From the NCBI GenBank assembly GCA_033060915.1, contig CM065397.1:34427501-34491500 (forward strand): a DNA stretch of 64,000 bases, given 5' to 3'. The notes below the pieces were generated by a model. That model worked only from the letters and a program-made list of their open reading frames with translations, did no database searches and was not told where the DNA came from. Of this stretch, positions 34,998 through 44,999 are shown piece after piece (position 1 is the stretch's first letter; each line of letters opens with the position of its first letter). The DNA is from Euryodendron excelsum (lineage: Eukaryota > Streptophyta > Magnoliopsida > Ericales > Pentaphylacaceae). A program made the translations under genes and the position numbers.

Positions 34998-36232
34998 CTT
35001 AAAATTAGGCATGGCAAACTTCACCTATGCCTATGAACTCGCTCAATTTTATCTACTTAAAATTTATCTAAATCCATCTAAATTTATTAATAAATTTAAT
35101 TGGGTTGAATCATGCAAGTTCAATTAGAAGTGGGTTAAAATAGATTGGACATAAATACCATTGAACCTGCTAAAAAATTTGTAAAAAAATCTGTCACCCA
35201 TAAAAAAATTCTTTTTTTGTATACAAAAAAATTTTGTTTTCTTTTTTGTATTTATTTGAAAAAACAAAATTTTATTCTCCTCCCTTTGACACCTATCACC
35301 ACCACCGTCTACCCTAAGGCTGCCAAACACCACCACCTAACTACCATCATCACTAATCACCACTAACCTCTGCCACCGTAAACCACCGCCACCCACCCCA
35401 GGGCCACTAAGCACCACCACCATCATCACCACGTCTGCCGCCAAAAATAACGTACTCTGTTCCCCATCAGCTATTAAATTAAATCACAAGCCAAAAAGTG
35501 AAACAAAGGCTACTTAACCCAAAAAAGCGGGTTAAAACACTTACACACGTGCATATATATACATACATATAGGCATATAACTATGAATTTGGAAAGAATT
35601 GCGAAGGAAGGGTCTTTGCGTAAGCTGATGCGTTGCACAAAGAAAGAGATAAAGGTCGAGAGGGAGAGATACAAAGGACTGGGAGGGGCTGAGATAATGA
35701 CCAAGTGATTGTCCGACGGACTGTCTGATGTGTCCGTGTCAGTTGAATCAAATCCTTGGTTTTGATTTTTTTATTTTTTTTTTAACTTTTGTTACAATAC
35801 ATTTTTTAAATTTAACTGAAAACATAGTGAAATAGAGTTAATTAGAAATATCGTGAACAATCCTAAATTAACAATACTCTGACAAACACAAAGGGGGTCA
35901 ATCTTCGAATTAATATAATCTTGTTCTTTTTTTTTTTTTTTTTCCCATGTGCCAACACTGTCCCGACCCCAAGTGCATAATTTGAATAAAAATATTTATA
36001 GAAGTAGACAAAAAATAAGTCTAAATAACATCAAAAAAATAAAAATAATATAAAAATGATAATAAATCACATAAATAAAAACAACATATAAACGGGTCAA
36101 ATTTGAATTCACGGGTTTACATTGACCCGTTAATGATCCATCCATATTCAACCCATTTGGTAGTAGAGGAGATTTGTGTTGAACTCATTTAAGCCCGCCC
36201 CACACCGTCCATTTACCACCCCTAATTAAAAT
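34998..36232. mobile_element. Non-autonomous hAT-like element with 8-bp TSD
   Basis: Element 35006-36224 (1219 bp). Terminal inverted repeats TAGGCATGG and (right end, reversed) TAGGGGTGG match the hAT TAGGGGTG type. Flanks CTTAAAAT (34998-35005) and ATTAAAAT (36225-36232) agree at 7 of 8 bases. The inside has sub-terminal GACCCGTTAATG and CAACCCATTTGG motifs, a CCA-rich microsatellite (35290-35430) and homopolymers, and no transposase. Small ORFs inside are not genes. Confidence 0.75.
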
Positions 36233-36760
36233 GTTTATGGCTATGTGTATATAATACTTACTATATATATCCAATATGAAATTTGAAAGATAATGCCCAA
36301 ATAAGTGTTTGTTTTAGAACTTATTTATTAATTTCAACTTGTTTTAAATTTTTTTATCAAACCCAAGTTTTCGAATGAATTGAGTTTGATAAATAAGTTT
36401 AAAACAACCTAGTTGTGGAAAATAAGTATAAGAACAATCCTGTTTTTTGTAATAAACCCTAAAACCTAGTGGGAACCTAGGTCACACAACCCTTCTGACA
36501 AGGTAGACGAATTGCACTCTAGTACTCAAACTAAAAAATTAGGAGCTTATCCTTGTTAAATCTGCGAACTCAAATGGTTAAATTATTAAATTCTAATTTG
36601 AACCAATAACTAGTTACCACGTGTATTGTTATGGTATTAAAACATATACTAAAACTTGAAATATGACTAAGGGAAGATTACTTTCAATTGAAAACAATAA
36701 TCTATGGGTCAAGTTGCCCATTTGATTAGTTTATAGTCTACTATACATTAGATATGAAAA
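36233..36760. other. AT-rich DNA between hAT element and Athila LTR; foldback-like segment
   Basis: No gene seen. 36318-36400 contains an imperfect inverted repeat (AACTTATTTA...TAAATAAGTT) that could be an old MITE. The left end of the Athila 5' LTR may lie within this stretch but could not be fixed. Confidence 0.4.
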
Positions 36761-37148
36761 ATATTTTGGTATAGAAAGTAATTATTTTTATCGTTAAATC
36801 TTTTGAATTAAACACTCGCGACATAGTCAATGATTTGAGTTATAAAATACCTCCATTGAAATTCCAAGTGAAGCGATTGGTTGGATCGATTGATCTCAAG
36901 ATTTTGCTTTTATTCAATTCAAACCGGTTTCTTTGTTTACTTTATAATAGAAATCAATCTTTTAAATAATAATTTTTGGTATTTTAGAAGTAATTGGTGA
37001 GATTTTGCTTGTTATTTGAAAGGAGTGCTTTAGTCTCTTCACCTTATGAAATTGTTCCCTGTGGATCGATTTTGAACTTCACTAAGTATTATTACTGCAT
37101 CACAACCATACACTGGCAGATATCAATCACACTATTTTGGTGTAATCA
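36760..37148 (+). mobile_element. Athila-type element, 5' LTR (3' part)
   Basis: 36774-36880 matches the last hundred bases of the window (63903-64000), for example GAGTTATAAAA-ACCTCCATTGAAATT, showing that both belong to LTRs of one family. TTCCCTGTGGATCGAT (37058) is the usual TCCCTGTGG motif near the end of Athila/Tat LTRs. The LTR ends at about 37148, before the PBS. The copy is clearly diverged from the 3' LTR, so the element is old. Confidence 0.75.
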
Positions 37149-37153
37149 ATTTT

Positions 37154-37171
37154 TGGCATCATTGTTAGGGA
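37154..37171 (+). other. PBS of the Athila-type element (degenerate)
   Basis: TGGCATCATTGTTAGGGA resembles TGGCGCCGTTGCCGGGGA, the primer site typical of Athila elements (tRNA-Asp type, from memory). CG to CA/TG changes suggest decay of methylated CG sites. Confidence 0.8.
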
Positions 37172-37624
37172 ACAAAAATTTTGCACCAGTGACCTCAAGA
37201 AGGCGTGCTAAAACATGAACCTTAGTCAATGCAAAATCAAGCGAGTTGCTTCATTCATCGTCTACAATAATGGAGGAATCGTCGCCTAAAACTAACACGG
37301 TAACTTCGTTCCATCCATTGCACATGATAAACTTAGGACTTTTGTGTGTTTTTTTGTTTTTTTGTTTTTGTTTTTTTGTTTTGTTTTTAGGGGTCTAGGT
37401 ATATATTAGTTTGGAGGTGAATTGTTGAGGCAGGTAGGCTTTTGTGTTAAATTCATATTGGTGGTATTGCTTTGTATGAGGACATTGCTGATTCGACTGG
37501 GTTGCTTTAATTATTGATTGACTCAGTGGAATTATTTCTGTAGAGATTGGAGGGAAGGAAGGACAAATTGTGAATTGATTGGTGCAGAGGCGCGGATAAT
37601 CTCTTATGTGGGCATTGCATATGT

Positions 37625-38621
37625 ATGTCATTCTATTTTAGAGACAATCATAAACGTCTAGCAAGAGCCGATCCTTTGCGCAACCTTCCACCTGGTTACT
37701 TGACTTCTTCGCCCATACGTTCCATCCCTACTGATTTACCACAGTTTCCCTTGATTGTTGATGTAGGACCTATCCCAATGGCAAATATTAATGTTGGTTT
37801 GAAACCACCGGGAGTGATCCCACCGGGTCTGGGCAATAATAGTAACAATGAGAGAGATAGTAAGGTAAGTAATGCAGCCGCCCCATACCGAACTATGCGG
37901 GAATACATGAATCCCATAAGGTAAACCCCAACATCATGTATAGTACTTCTAACACACTAAACCACAATGAATTTGAAGCTAAGAATGCTACAAGCCTTGC
38001 CTACCTATTTAAAAGACTTTGAAGATGCTTGTTCAATTTTTTAAGATAATTCATGCCTAAGAGAAGTCTTACTTCTAAAGCTCTTTCCGTTCACTTTAAA
38101 AGACAAGGCCTAAATATGGTTTAATTTGTTGAGGCCTATGTCTATTCACTCTTGGAATACATTGCAAGGGAAATTTTTGAAATTTTTTTTCCTTGAACTT
38201 AGAACCGAGGTGATTCCGTGCCAAATCTCTTAGTTTGCCTCAAGGATTGGTGAATCTTTCTACCAATGTTGGGTGCAGTTTAAAGAATAGGTATAGTCTT
38301 GTTCTCACCATAGGTTTACAGAATACCATATTATTAGTACTTTCTATTTATCTCTGACCCTCAACTTAAGCAATTTGTTGAGTCTATGTGTGTTGGGACT
38401 TTACATGATAAACATCCAGATGAGGCATACAATTATTTTGACCATTTAGCAAACTTGGCTAGAGATTGGGCTACAACCAGGACCTAAAATCCCGAAGCTA
38501 GACCCAACTTGCAAATTGGGGGTAAATATCAATCTCGAGAAGTAGAGGAATTGCATGTTCAGCTCAGTACACATACCCAAAAACTATAGTCCATGGAGAT
38601 GAATGAAGTTAGTGAGCCACT
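37625..38621 (+). pseudogene. Athila-type gag, first part (decayed)
   Basis: Opens with MSFYFRDNHKRLARADPLRN and runs to YRTMREYMNPIR before a stop at 37922-37924. After frame changes, capsid motifs follow: LLLKLFPFTLKDKA (about 38075), then SFYQCWVQFKE (about 38252) and HHRFTEYHIISTFYLSL (about 38308), matching the Athila/Tat pattern FPFSLKDRA...W and FKELLRRCPHHG...QTFYNGL. Many stops. Gag forms the virus-like particle shell. The coding region is cut at 38621 by solo LTR Z and resumes at 42479. Confidence 0.8.
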
Positions 38622-40774
38622 ATCGCACCCTGTTTTTGGACAACGAGCCCTCTTGGCTCCGGAAAAAACACGATGCTTTCTCATTAGAACTCATCCTCTT
38701 AGAATGACAAATACAACGGGGTTTAAATTTTTGAAATGGAATTGATTAGGGCTTTTTTAAAAGATCGTTGGAGTCGCCACCTAATATATTTAAAGATATG
38801 CTAGGTCATCTACACCAAGTAAAGCCCGAGGGTTAAACTTAGGTTTTGAACAATATTTTTGAAAGACATCCTTATGAGAGGGTTTTAGAAGGTAGGATTG
38901 TTTGACAACCCTAAAAATGTTGGAAAGCCCTTTTCAAAATTGACTCCGGTTTTAGTCTTTGAAAGAGAAATTCTTAAGTCCGGGGGTTGGTTACGTGTTG
39001 AGAAGATGTCCTAAGATTATAACTCTACCCTGCCCTTGCGGTACGTATATCTCTATTCACCTCTTACTCACCTAATTATGACTCACCAGTTACCTATGTT
39101 TAATGCTATCCACTTAGAAAACTTTTGAAAACAAAGTTTGAAAAAGAGTTTGAAAGATGGAATTGAGTTTGGAAATGGTTATGGAATTGGAAGTTTGAAA
39201 AAAGGTTGTGACCGTACCCCATGAAAGGTTGCATATGTTCCTCCTTAAGGAGGATTAGGTCAGCCATAGTTCGAGTTTGAAAGTGTTTACTTTTCAAGAA
39301 AGTTTGACATTGAAAGATTTTCTTTTTAGGAAGATTAGATTTTGAAAATGTTTACTTTTCAGGAAGATTTGATTTTTGAAATGTTTCCTTTTAAGGAATA
39401 TTTGAATTTGAAAATGTTTCCTTTTTAGGAACATTGAATTTAGACATATTTTCTTTTCAAAAAGATTGGAATTGGAAATATTTCCTTTTAAGGAAAACTG
39501 GAATTTGATTTGAAAAGATTGAGATTTTATTTGAAAAGATTTGATTTGAGAATTTTGAAAAGACTATATTTAAAAAGATTTTATTTGAGAAGATTTTATT
39601 TCCTTTTTGAAAAATATTTGTTTCCTTTTTGAAAAAGATTTGATTTTCTTGAGAAAGGTAACTTTGGATTGTTTCCAAAATGGGAGGAGTTGATTTAAAT
39701 TTGGAAGGTTTGAAAAGGAGTGATTTGAGGGATTTGAAATGGAAGGTTTTGATTCGATCGATTTTAAAAACAAAAGTTTGAAAAGGAAATATTTGATTGA
39801 TTTGAAAATTGAGGATTTTTAGAGTTTTAAAAAATGTATGATTTTGGTTTAAAAATGGAAGGTTTCTAAGTTGGCAAAAACGGGATTTTCCTAAGATTGG
39901 ACTTCTAGAGTTTAACAAATGCGAGTTTTGTAAATGGCTCTCAAACCGAGTCTTTTGAAAACATGTTTAGGGCCCGAAACCCTAACTTGGATTTTAGACA
40001 TCCAAAATGAATATCGCACGTTTCCTAAAGTCATTCTAGCCATTGAAAAGTTAGAATCGCTTTAGGCTTGTGGCTTGAAAAACAACAAAGGCACAAAGCC
40101 TAAAATGTGAACCTTTTGGGACATTTTGAATATCACTCATTCCCTGAGACAACCTTAGCAATGAAATAACTATGATTTGTTCCAGGGTTGTGTTTTTTTT
40201 AAAAGAAAACAATATAGGCTATTAGAAGCCATTTCAAATGCCACACTTTTCTAGGAAAATCCTAACCATGAAAGGGTTAGGGTCACCCTAGAATTGTTGT
40301 TTTTAAAAAATAACTTTGAAAATGATTTTTAGAAATGACAAGAATGCAAATGCAATTTGACAATAATAACGACGTGAATCATACAAGGCTAGGTATCACC
40401 ATAATGCAAGAGGGCCCTAAGGCCATGCCATGAGGCAAGTGAGAGTCAAGAAGAGAGTCATGATCAATAGTCTCCTCTCGCTCACTCTTAACATGGACTT
40501 AACACCTCTTGTTCCAAGCATGCAAGAAAGGGGGGTTTAGAGATAGTGGTTTAAAAAAGAGAAGAACCCAAGTGGAATCTGAGGGAAAAGAGAGAGTGGG
40601 GGAGTACGGAAAGGTAAACTAGAGATTACCTTTTCTTGTTTCTTCTTTCTTTGATGGAGGTTCGGTCCTTGGACTCAAGAAGACTTCAAGAGCTTCTAGG
40701 CAGCGGGGTAAACCTTCGGTGGAGCTCGGAGGCTAAGGCTTCGAAGTTTCGGGCAAGGGCTCGGCCAATTGGAC

Positions 40775-40777
<3 letters not shown>

Positions 40778-40824
<47 letters not shown>
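40778..40824. repeat. (GA)n microsatellite in LTR Z
   Basis: About 47 bases of pure GA repeat, just downstream (minus strand) of the LTR Z TATA box. Confidence 0.95.
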
Positions 40825-40826
<2 letters not shown>

Positions 40827-41295
40827 CTCCGAGTGCTATCTGGAATAGAGGGGGAGAGTTTCTGGATAGATTTTTTTGACCCAAAATAGTGAGGGGGGAG
40901 ATTTGTATTTATAGTGCAAAAGTAGGAGGATTGAGTGGCGCACACTTTAAGTTTGGTTGTGTACCACTAAGAGTGGCACAGGGACATTAATGAGGGCTGT
41001 AAAAAAAGCTGGATACAGGGGTTATTTGATGCTGGCCGATTTGTAACCGCTTTTGATAGCCTGGGGGTTGGTGTGCACCTCTAGAAATGGCTCAAGGCTA
41101 AAAAATGGTCATGCTTCACTCGAAGTGGAGCTGGGAGGTTTTGGTTCAAAAAGGAAAGTGCCGGACAGTGGAGCCTGGCTAGAAATGGAAGGGAATACTC
41201 TAGAAAGTGTCTCGGAGGTTATCGGTTTGATTTCCAGAGCCGGTGTGGTTGAAAAGAGTGACTGGATCGTGATTACCACATCTCAAGAACTCCAA

Positions 41296-41549
41296 GGTTG
41301 ACCAAGATTGACTGGGGTTGACTAGATTCACCAAAGGTACCTGGGGTTGACCAGGGTTTACTTGGGTTAACTAGAGTTGACTGGAGTTTAGTAGAGTTAA
41401 CTAGGTTAACCAGAGTTGATTGGGTTGACTAGAGTTGACCGGAGTGACCAGAGTTAACTAGGGTTGACCAAAGATGACTAGGGTTGACTAGGGTTGACTG
41501 GGGTTATCCAGAGTTGACTGGGGTTAACCAGAGTTAATCGGGGGTTACC
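41296..41549. repeat. 10-bp minisatellite (GGTTGACYAG type) in LTR Z
   Basis: About 25 decamers such as GTTGACTAGG, GTTGACCAGA and GTTAACCAGA in near-perfect register. Absent from LTRs A and C at the same place. Confidence 0.9.
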
Positions 41550-42478
41550 AGTTTGATACCCAAAGCCGGTGTGGTTTCCTAAGGCATTTGGATGCCTAGG
41601 GCCAAAATGGTTATTTTAACTAGGGAACCTCCAGGAAAGGACCGGGGTTGACTGGATGGCACTGGACATACCGGACCATCTAGGGATGGCCTTGAAAGGT
41701 GGTCTTACCGTTCTGAGGACTTGGTACTTTCTCAAAGAATGCGCTAGGCCCACTAAGGGCAAAATGGTCATTTTCAAATGGACGAGCTAGCAGGCATTGG
41801 TGTTGACCGATCTAGATCTGGTTTGGACTTCTGTCCAAGGAATTGGTACTTTCTCAGTGGACAGGTTTGAAAGGGCCTTACTGCCTTAAGAAATAAAATT
41901 TCTCGAAGGTCATGTCAGACTTGGACGGTCTTTCATTTTTTAGCGGTTTATGCTTTCTCAAGGAACATACCGAACTTGGACGGTCTTCCTTTCTTGAGGG
42001 GTTTGTGCTTTCTCAAATAACGTGCCAGATTAGCGGACATTCTATGTTGACGGGCTAGCAGGCACCAGAAGTGAACCGCTCTTTCATTTCAGGGACTTAG
42101 GTACTTTTTGGAGATAAGTGTGAAAGGGGCTTTACCGATCTAGGGAATAAACTTTCTCGGTGACCGTGTCATACTAGGTTGAATTGTCCTACCATCAATG
42201 AAGGATCAACTTTCTCAAATGATGAGAGAATTGGATTTGATTTTGAATTTGAATGGACTTATCATCTTATAGAAGACGTGTCGAGCTGGATTGGATTTAC
42301 TACTGCACTAGGGGCATTATGGTCATTTTGCCTTTATTAGGCCTAGTGGGCCCACGAAGCGGTTGACAGATTGGATTGGGTTTGAAAAGTTGGTTTGGGC
42401 TTGAGTATGCTTGTGGTGGTTTGTCGGTGCTTCTGGTCAGACCGGAGATCACCAAGTGGCCAAAATGGGGTGCTAATA

Positions 42479-43282
42479 GGCACCTAAGGTTATGAGTTGC
42501 TTAGTGTGTTATAACATGGAACATGACACTATTGCATGTCCTATCATACTAGGTTTTAAGGAGGCTTTGCATGGCCAAGCTAATGCGGTTGGCCAATACC
42601 GGAGGGCAAATGATGACCAATAGAGTGGGGGTAATCCTTACTCCAATACATATAATCCAGGTTGACAGAATCACCCTAACTTAGGATGGAGAAATGAGGG
42701 TTCTCCGAATTCTCAAGGCTTTCAAGGAGGGTTTCAAAATACTCAACCATTTTAATCAAAACTAGGGCCTTCCTAATAATCTATGTTATTTCAATCTCAA
42801 GCTAATCTTGATCAACTCTCCTACAAAAGGTTGGAAGATAACATTCAATTGATGATGAATGACCAAAGAGTGCTTATTAGTAGGGTAGATCATCATATTA
42901 GGTTGTTGGAGGACATTCAAAAGAACATGGCTATTTTGACACAAGCTTTCACTCCGACCATATTGGGGAGATTTCCAGCCCAACCCCTACCTAACCCAAC
43001 TACACAAATACCTATCACTGAACCTAGGAATGATCCACAGTCTAATCATGAATAAGTTAATGCAATCACAACCATTAAGAGTGGAAAAGTTATTGATAAA
43101 ATAATTTTGCCTAAGGAGAATCTCTCTAGGGTTAGTGATCATGGGAAGGGAATTGAGAGTGAGTTTATGCAATTGGAAGATGAGAGAGAACATGGAAGAA
43201 AGAAGGAGAGTGAAAGAGCGAGTTTTGAGTAGGTCATAGATGGGGGTATTGATGTGATGAACATGTTCCATTCCCGAGTAGA
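42479..43282 (+). pseudogene. Athila-type gag, C-terminal part (decayed)
   Basis: Resumes after Z with MEHDTIACPIILGFKEALHG (about 42510), then GGNPYSNTYNP (about 42628) and NHPNLGWRNEGSPNSQ, the characteristic NPYSNTYNPGWRNHPN block of Athila. A 90-codon open stretch (42783-43055) holds the coiled-coil-like LEDNIQLMMNDQRVLISRVD region, followed by VNAITTIKSGKVIDK. The zinc knuckle is reduced to fragments. Stops near 42621 and 43053. Confidence 0.8.
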
Positions 43283-44203
43283 TTGCTTAAACCTAAGGAT
43301 GAGCTGTTAAATTCTGAAATCTATGAATGGTTTAATCAAGTAAAGATTAATATTCCTCTATTGGATGCTATTAAACAAAACCCTTCTTACGTGAAGTTTT
43401 TAAAACAATTCTATATAATCAAGTGCAAACTTCATGTTCAAAAAAAGGTTGTTTTGACTGAGCAAGTTGGCGCTATTTTACAACACAATGTCCCTTCCAA
43501 ATACAAGGACCCGGGATTTCATACCATGTCATATATTATTGGGAAGCATAAAATTGGACAAGCTTTGCTTGATCTAAGAGCTAGTGTGAATATACTTCCA
43601 CATGCAGTATACGAACAATTGGGTCTTGGTGAGCTTAAACCTACTAGCATTACTCTTCAGCTTGCCGACCAATCTCTAAGAATACTTAGGGGAGTTTTGG
43701 AGGATGTGTTGGTCTAAGTGGATAAGTTTTATTTTTTGGTTGATTTTGTTGTTTTGGACTCATTTCCTCATGATCATGCTAGCACTATAGTTCCAATCAT
43801 CCTACGTCGTCCATTCCTTGCTACATCTAATATTTTGATTAACCATAGGAATGGTGACATGAAACTTTCAATTGATAATATGACTTCGGACTTCAATATC
43901 TTCAAGTAAATTTTTGGGGACTTAGCCTAATAATGATGAACTTTTTGGCGTCAACATGGTCCAAATGCTTGTGACTGATTCTTTTGAATTCTCTGATTTT
44001 CTTAATGCAATACAAATATGTTTCCATGATCTTTCAGAGCATTAAGTTACTGAGAATTCTAAACTTACACATGATTCTTTGATGGACCCATCACGGGTAT
44101 TAATGTTGATGGCTAGAATGTTCCATTTGGAGGCCATGTCTTGCAATGCATCACAATTTGAATTATTGGATGATTTTTCGATTCATTCACAATCTGTGTA
44201 GTG
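43283..44203 (+). pseudogene. Athila-type protease region (decayed)
   Basis: Reading frame from 43283 to 43909 with one stop near 43717: FNQVKINIPLLDAIKQNPSY, LKDPG-like YKDPGFHTMSYIIGKHKI, then the active site LLDLRASVNILPHAVYEQLG (normal DLGAS; Gly is Arg here), SITLQLADQSLRILRGVLED, and VPIILRRPFLATSNILI. These match the Athila aspartic protease. A further stretch (43938-44200, another frame, ELFGVNMVQMLVTDSFEFSD) may be the following linker. RT, RNase H and integrase are absent from the window, so the element lost its polymerase. Confidence 0.85.
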
Positions 44204-44807
44204 TATAATAGCAGAGTAGTTTAGGTGTTTTTTTTTTTTGTTAATAATGTGTTTTTTTTATACTTCAAACATGTTATGCTCTCTTAATTAGTTTCATATG
44301 CTGATTCATGGTTAATTATCTTTCAGACACTTGAATTGCTTTGGTTAATGTTTAAGTATCATATAATTCAAGTATTATGGTTTGTATCTCTAACACATTT
44401 ATCCACATTTTTATTGCTTAGTATTATTATTGTTAGAGGTGTTGAGGATTACATTATGAGGAATCATATCTATATTCATGTCAATGCTTTTATGATGTCG
44501 AGGATACTTTGAGTTATACATTAGACTAAGTTTGAGTTAATTATTGATTCACCTTTTTATTGTGATGCATTGCAAGTTTTTGTCATAAAATCATGATAAG
44601 AAGGAGATTACATTATTATGCACTATCATGTTATATAACATCTTTTGTCAATTATTTGTACATGCATATCCTTGAAGGGTTAAGATTTTACCTTGTGAGG
44701 TTTAGAGCGAATTTATCTTTTTTTCAGAGTAGATATACATTTACTCGAGGTTAATTTACTGATCTTCCGTTCTTTCAATAGCTTCATCATACATGGTTTT
44801 GATCCAT
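44204..44807 (+). mobile_element. Athila-type element, noncoding sequence left of C
   Basis: AT-rich, no credible ORF. Continues after element C at 61839. Presumably follows a large internal deletion that removed RT-integrase. Confidence 0.5.
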
Positions 44808-44812
44808 ATGTT
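44808..44812. repeat. Target site duplication of element C, left copy
   Basis: ATGTT, identical to 61834-61838. Confidence 0.95.
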
Positions 44813-44963
44813 TGTCGCGCCCAGATTTTTCGCATTCGAGGAATACACACATAAGCGGGAAAAATGCTGTACTCTCTCGTTAGAACTCACCTTCCTAGAA
44901 GAATGAGTGCGACCAGGTTTGAATTGAAAATTGATTTGAATAAAGGGCTTTTGGAAAAAGTTT

Positions 44964-44999
44964 GGAGTCGCCACCTAACTTGATTAAGGTGAGTTAGGT
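44964..44999 (-). promoter_or_regulatory. U5 stem-loop with PBS-like tail, C 3' LTR
   Basis: Minus strand: ACCTAACT, 11-nt loop, AGTTAGGT, then TGGCGACTCC (44973-44964). Its first nine bases, TGGCGACTC, are those of the C primer binding site. It ends 151 bases before the LTR terminus. Confidence 0.65.

Larger units (their letters stand above)
38622..42478 (-). mobile_element. Solo LTR Z (3.86 kb, Ogre-like) inside Athila gag
   Basis: On the minus strand it starts near 42478 (TATTAGCACCCC, degenerate TGTAAGCACCCC) and ends near 38622 (GGTGCGATA). Target duplication GCCAC/GGCAC (38617-38621, 42479-42483) agrees at 4 of 5. It contains the family blocks: TATAAATAC at 40913-40905, the stem-loop at 38770-38806, GAACTATGGCTGACCTAATC (39266-39247, minus strand), a GA microsatellite and a 10-bp minisatellite. 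Both termini are mutated, so it is older than C. Confidence 0.8.

Noticed and set aside
37625..37924. Stand-alone host gene
   Set aside because: It continues, through frame changes, into Athila gag motifs and is preceded by an Athila-type PBS.
39457..39918. 153-codon ORF rich in Phe/Lys/Asn on the minus strand
   Set aside because: Made from the AT-rich GGAAAG/TTTCC filler of LTR Z; no counterpart frame in LTRs C or S.
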